DNA of 49,414 bases. Origin: Candidatus Kapaibacterium sp. Lineage in GTDB: Bacteria; Bacteroidota; Ignavibacteria; Kapaibacteriales; Kapaibacteriaceae. The stretch spans positions 1-49,414 of the forward strand of contig VERF01000013.1 of the NCBI GenBank assembly GCA_018882895.1. Direction: 5' to 3'. A program made the position numbers and the translations under genes. The notes beneath the pieces are model-generated. The model saw only the letters and a list, made by a program, of their open reading frames with translations. It was not told the origin of the DNA and did not search any database. Shown here one piece after another: positions 46,574-49,414 of the stretch; positions within the stretch are counted from its first letter, which is position 1, and each line of letters starts with the position of its first letter.

Positions 46574-46647
46574 TCCGCAGTAGCTCAGCTGGTTAGAGCA
46601 TCTGACTGTTAATCAGAGGGTCCGGGGTTCAAGTCCCTGCTGCGGAG
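46574..46647 (+). tRNA. tRNA-Asn (GTT)
   Basis: Cloverleaf TCCGCAG/CTGCGGA acceptor, GCTC..GAGC D-arm, TCTGA-CTGTTAA-TCAGA anticodon arm, CGGGG-TTCAAGT-CCCTG T-arm; no encoded CCA. Confidence 0.97.
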
Positions 46648-46657
46648 CGAAACCATA

Positions 46658-46695
46658 CGCCGTTGCCCCTTGGGGTCGACGGCGTTCCTGTTTTT
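46658..46695 (+). terminator. Hairpin and T-run after tRNA-Asn
   Basis: CGCCGT-tg-CCCC-tt-GGGG-tcg-ACGGCG then ttcctgttttt. Confidence 0.75.
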
Positions 46696-46963
46696 GGCCG
46701 ATTGGATACGATACGTTGCCGGATGGTGGCTATGTGGCCAGTTGGTGGCCCTAGAAAACCGAAGCGGTCGGGTCGACATGCGTCCCAACCGCTTCCATTC
46801 AGTGTACCGGCACGTATCTAATTGCGACGTGACGGCTCCCAACACTGTATTTCTCTTTCTCTTTCTGGCTAGAGGGCGAAGGATCGTCGCACCCACGACC
46901 CTTCGCCATCATCGCCATTCTTTCCGTACGCAACTTACGGGAGTCAGTTGCTAAAACACGGTC

Positions 46964-47009
46964 AACAATCAAATTTTTGGGACAGCTATTTTTTGAGGTT
47001 TTTTGTCCG
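46964..47009 (+). repeat. Left copy of imperfect inverted repeat flanking the 535-aa ORF
   Basis: AACAATCAaatTTTTGGGACAGctATTTTTTGaggtttttTGTCCG; compare right copy. Confidence 0.75.
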
Positions 47010-48593
47010 TGTTTTCTGCTGTACAGGCTGACCCTTGGCAGGCCCTAAGCTCAATAACGACGGGCGAATCCGCTTGATGTGATGCCTATATAAACGGCAT
47101 ACAAGTTCGAGGTATGGAACGATCTCGTAGGCACTGAAAGCGGATTCTGTGACAAGTGTATCGAGGAGTTTATCGATCTCTTTGGTGCGACGGAGGGTCA
47201 TTCTCTCGGTTCGATCGACGGTTTCAAACAGAGCTGCCAGCCGCAGGAAGGCAGACGTGCGCTTACAGGATCGGATCTGCTGGTAGATCTTGTGCATTAC
47301 CGCCAGCTTTTCAACCACTTCAGTGGTCGTGAACCTGCAAACGCTCTCCTGCAGGACGGAACTTATGAGTGTTGCCAGCAGGGCGTGCAGGCGCAGCAGG
47401 CTGTCGCCGGCCCGGCGGTCGCTACTTTCGTTGCGAATCATGGCGATACGGGAAACACGGCGGTCAATTGGGAGCTTCTCTCGGTCATAAAGAGAAACGG
47501 CGATGGACCGTTGGATGAGAATGTGAAACCGTGTTCCATCTTCAGCCGCGCTCAGGTGACTTGGACGGATGCCATCAATTGTTGCGATAGCATCTGAGTA
47601 TCGTCCCTCCCAGAGGAATGCATCGACCAGCCATGAGTAGAAGGTCACATCCACAGGGCGCTTTGTTGCTTTGGCGCTTCGTATCTCTCGGGCGATCATA
47701 CCCTCCAGGATCGGGATCGCTCGGTTGTACTGCTTGGTGGCCACGAAGACGCTCAGGTACATCCGGTCGGAGTCGCGGCCATAGATAGGGGAGTTTTTGT
47801 TGACGGCCAATGAGGCCCGCTTGTACACATCCGCCCATTTGATGACCTGCTCACTCTTTGAATAGACCTGGCTGATGATGTAGGCGCAGGACGCCGCGAT
47901 CATTTGTGCCTGGGGTGAAAGCTCATCGATATGCCCGTTGATAACGTCATCCAGGCGTTCGCTGATCTCGGCAACTCGGGGTTCGAACGAAGAGGCGCGG
48001 TAACGTCGTCGGATGATGCTCTGAAGCTCGATATACATCACCATCCAGTCCCAGCAATCATTGAGCGCGTCGAGATTCCGCTTGGCTGCGTCCATTGACT
48101 GCAGAACCCGACTGTGCTTTTGAGACGTAGACAGGTAAAACGACAGAAAGAGCCCGGCCGAAACCGCAATCGGGAGCATATATGGGTCCCGCGCCGACGA
48201 CACGGTCGACGACAGCCGCTCCTGTGCCCGGTACTGCTGGCGAAGGAAATAGGCGTCAACGCCGGAGGTATACATTGTGATAAGCGACAGCCAGACATTT
48301 CGAAATGACTGCTCGTCCGGTGTCTGACGCGATGTGGCCTCTATCGTGATCGACTCCAGATCATTTTGGGTTCGTGAGATCAGACGTCGAAGTGTGGCCG
48401 GCTTTATGTCCTCCGTTCCATAGATCAAGGTCGATATCTCCCGCTCAGACTTCTTCCCGATTCTGATCTGATTTGCAGCCAGAATGCACTTGGCAACCAT
48501 CGGAGAGAAGCGCTTGGCAAGCTGCTCCTCGGACAAAAGTTCGGGCTCGACCGAAAGTGCGTACTCCAAAGATTCGCGCAGACCTCTTCTCAT
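46986..48593 (-). CDS. Hypothetical 535-aa alpha-helical (TPR-like) protein with basic C-terminal tail
   Basis: Long single ORF with helical-repeat-like composition; stop codon lies inside the left inverted repeat. Confidence 0.7.
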   Translation of the reverse strand: MRRGLRESLEYALSVEPELLSEEQLAKRFSPMVAKCILAANQIRIGKKSEREISTLIYGTEDIKPATLRRLISRTQNDLESITIEATSRQTPDEQSFRNVWLSLITMYTSGVDAYFLRQQYRAQERLSSTVSSARDPYMLPIAVSAGLFLSFYLSTSQKHSRVLQSMDAAKRNLDALNDCWDWMVMYIELQSIIRRRYRASSFEPRVAEISERLDDVINGHIDELSPQAQMIAASCAYIISQVYSKSEQVIKWADVYKRASLAVNKNSPIYGRDSDRMYLSVFVATKQYNRAIPILEGMIAREIRSAKATKRPVDVTFYSWLVDAFLWEGRYSDAIATIDGIRPSHLSAAEDGTRFHILIQRSIAVSLYDREKLPIDRRVSRIAMIRNESSDRRAGDSLLRLHALLATLISSVLQESVCRFTTTEVVEKLAVMHKIYQQIRSCKRTSAFLRLAALFETVDRTERMTLRRTKEIDKLLDTLVTESAFSAYEIVPYLELVCRLYRHHIKRIRPSLLSLGPAKGQPVQQKTRTKNLKK

Positions 48594-48639
48594 GGCCTAT
48601 ACCTACGGGGTTTGTGGCGTTTTCGCTGACTCGGATTGG

Positions 48640-48674
48640 CGGACAAAAATTACTGTCCCAAAATACTGATTGTT
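48640..48674 (-). repeat. Right copy of imperfect inverted repeat
   Basis: Reverse complement AACAATCAgtaTTTTGGGACAGtaATTTTTGTCCG. Confidence 0.75.
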
Positions 48675-48786
48675 ACACCATGACATGGGAGAAATTTGTC
48701 GGAAGTTCGTGTTAGAAACTTTGCACACGCAAAACATCTTTACAAAGAACATCCCTTCACTTCCATTCTAACCCCTGGAGACTACC

Positions 48787-48990
48787 ATGGAACTTCTCAT
48801 CTCGATCCTCATGTGGCTTGGTCTGATCACAGCCGGCAACACATACACAACGCAGGATATTCAGCAGATCGCCGCCACGAATCAGGCAGCTGTCCAGCAG
48901 ACGCAAACCGATTGGAATAACCGTCCACAAGCCGCGAACGTCCAGACGCCGGTTTCGGCGATCGACAAGGTCATCATCGGTCTGCACTGA
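48787..48990 (+). CDS. Small (67 aa) hypothetical protein
   Basis: ATG with CTGGAG RBS; hydrophobic N-terminus MELLISILMWLGLITAG then Gln/Asn/Ala-rich region. Confidence 0.5.
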   Translation: MELLISILMWLGLITAGNTYTTQDIQQIAATNQAAVQQTQTDWNNRPQAANVQTPVSAIDKVIIGLH

Positions 48991-49011
48991 TCGATACCGG
49001 GCGAGATGGTC

Positions 49012-49110
49012 GGGCGAGACAGTGTCTCGCCCCTACATGTCTCTAATCGGGCGAGACTGCGTCTCGCCCCTACATAATGGTAATCGGGCGAGACTGCGTC
49101 TCGCCCCTAC
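49012..49110. repeat. Three palindromic units GGGCGAGAC-nnn-GTCTCGCCC with 37-bp spacing
   Basis: Units start at 49012, 49049 and 49086; each 9-bp arms with 3-nt loop followed by CCTACAT. Confidence 0.95.
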
Positions 49111-49414
49111 ATGTTTTGCCCCTACGTTACGGTAATCGGGCTGATCTTGGGCAACTACTACCCATGGCCGGACACCCGTCTGCTTGTCAAGGCATTTGAG
49201 CGTGCAACCACTGCCACCAATGCTCTGGTGGTTTTGTCATCGAATAACACAGATCTGCTGCGGGTTCGCAACGATGGTCATGTGGGTATTGCTCGAGCAA
49301 TGCCGATGGAGCGTCTTCACATCGGCGACCTCATAACCTTCCACGATGGTGGGGGTAAGTTTATGGGCTTCAACACCTACTATAACGGGCAAAGCAATCG
49401 TCTGGAAAACATCC
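49111..49414 (+). CDS. N-terminal part of a tail-fibre-like/surface protein (runs off window)
   Basis: Open frame to the window end; 'LLVKAFERATTATNALVVLSSNNTDLLRVRNDGHVGIARAMPMERLHIGD' resembles 'DGNVGIGTTxPxxKLHI' repeats; start uncertain (ATG 49111 or downstream TTG 49147). Confidence 0.55.
   Translation, partial: MFCPYVTVIGLILGNYYPWPDTRLLVKAFERATTATNALVVLSSNNTDLLRVRNDGHVGIARAMPMERLHIGDLITFHDGGGKFMGFNTYYNGQSNRLENI

Larger units (their letters stand above)
46964..48674. mobile_element. Candidate inverted-repeat-bounded single-ORF element (mobility unproven)
   Basis: Terminal inverted repeats at both ends, one ORF, ~310 bp from a tRNA; no recognisable transposase and no clear target-site duplication. 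Confidence 0.35.

Noticed and set aside
46609-46896. 95-aa minus-strand ORF ending SLRSRDLNPGPSD
   Set aside because: Ends in the reverse complement of the tRNA T-arm, a common annotation artefact.
46940-48690. Target-site duplication around the inverted-repeat unit
   Set aside because: Flanks (..AAAACACGGTC and ACACCATGACA..) show no convincing direct duplication, so transposition is not claimed.
49012-49110. Possible mini-CRISPR array
   Set aside because: Units are palindromes with near-identical spacers and only three copies; no cas genes in the window.
49250-49275. CTGCTGCGG resembling the tRNA-Asn 3' end (possible att site)
   Set aside because: Only about 9 bp shared and within coding sequence; no integrase seen.

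Overview
This 49.4-kb window looks like chromosomal DNA of a moderately GC-rich bacterium of the Bacteroidota/Chlorobiota (FCB) group. The evidence is type IX secretion C-terminal domains, a DUF4835/PorD-like protein, TAnnTTTG-type promoter boxes, lpxB/lpxK and tandem tatA/B. Most of it is dense housekeeping sequence: MltD-like transglycosylase, sugar nucleotidyltransferase, metK-ahcY, gyrB-DUF721-recF-dnaN, psd-pssA, purS-purQ, tatA-tatB-gatA, osmC, sucD, ndk, proline dehydrogenase, tmk, lpxK/lpxB, CNNM/CorC-type CBS protein, recO and tRNA-Asn. The observations I would follow up first are: (1) a single ORF joining a complete TadA tRNA-adenosine deaminase to a complete RsmI 16S rRNA methyltransferase; (2) a ~1.7-kb unit near tRNA-Asn, bounded by imperfect ~31-47-bp inverted repeats, holding one unrecognised 535-aa helical ORF; (3) a branched RNA-like inverted-repeat structure that covers the Shine-Dalgarno and start codons of a baeRF (release-factor-like) gene; (4) a strongly over-represented octamer ARGGGGCT (43 copies counted by eye on both strands); (5) heptamer and palindrome repeats filling the whole sucD-ndk gap; (6) recurrent TAnnTT(T/C) boxes 3-5 nt before start codons, suggesting leaderless mRNAs. 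All assignments come from reading motifs; no searches or folding programs were run.
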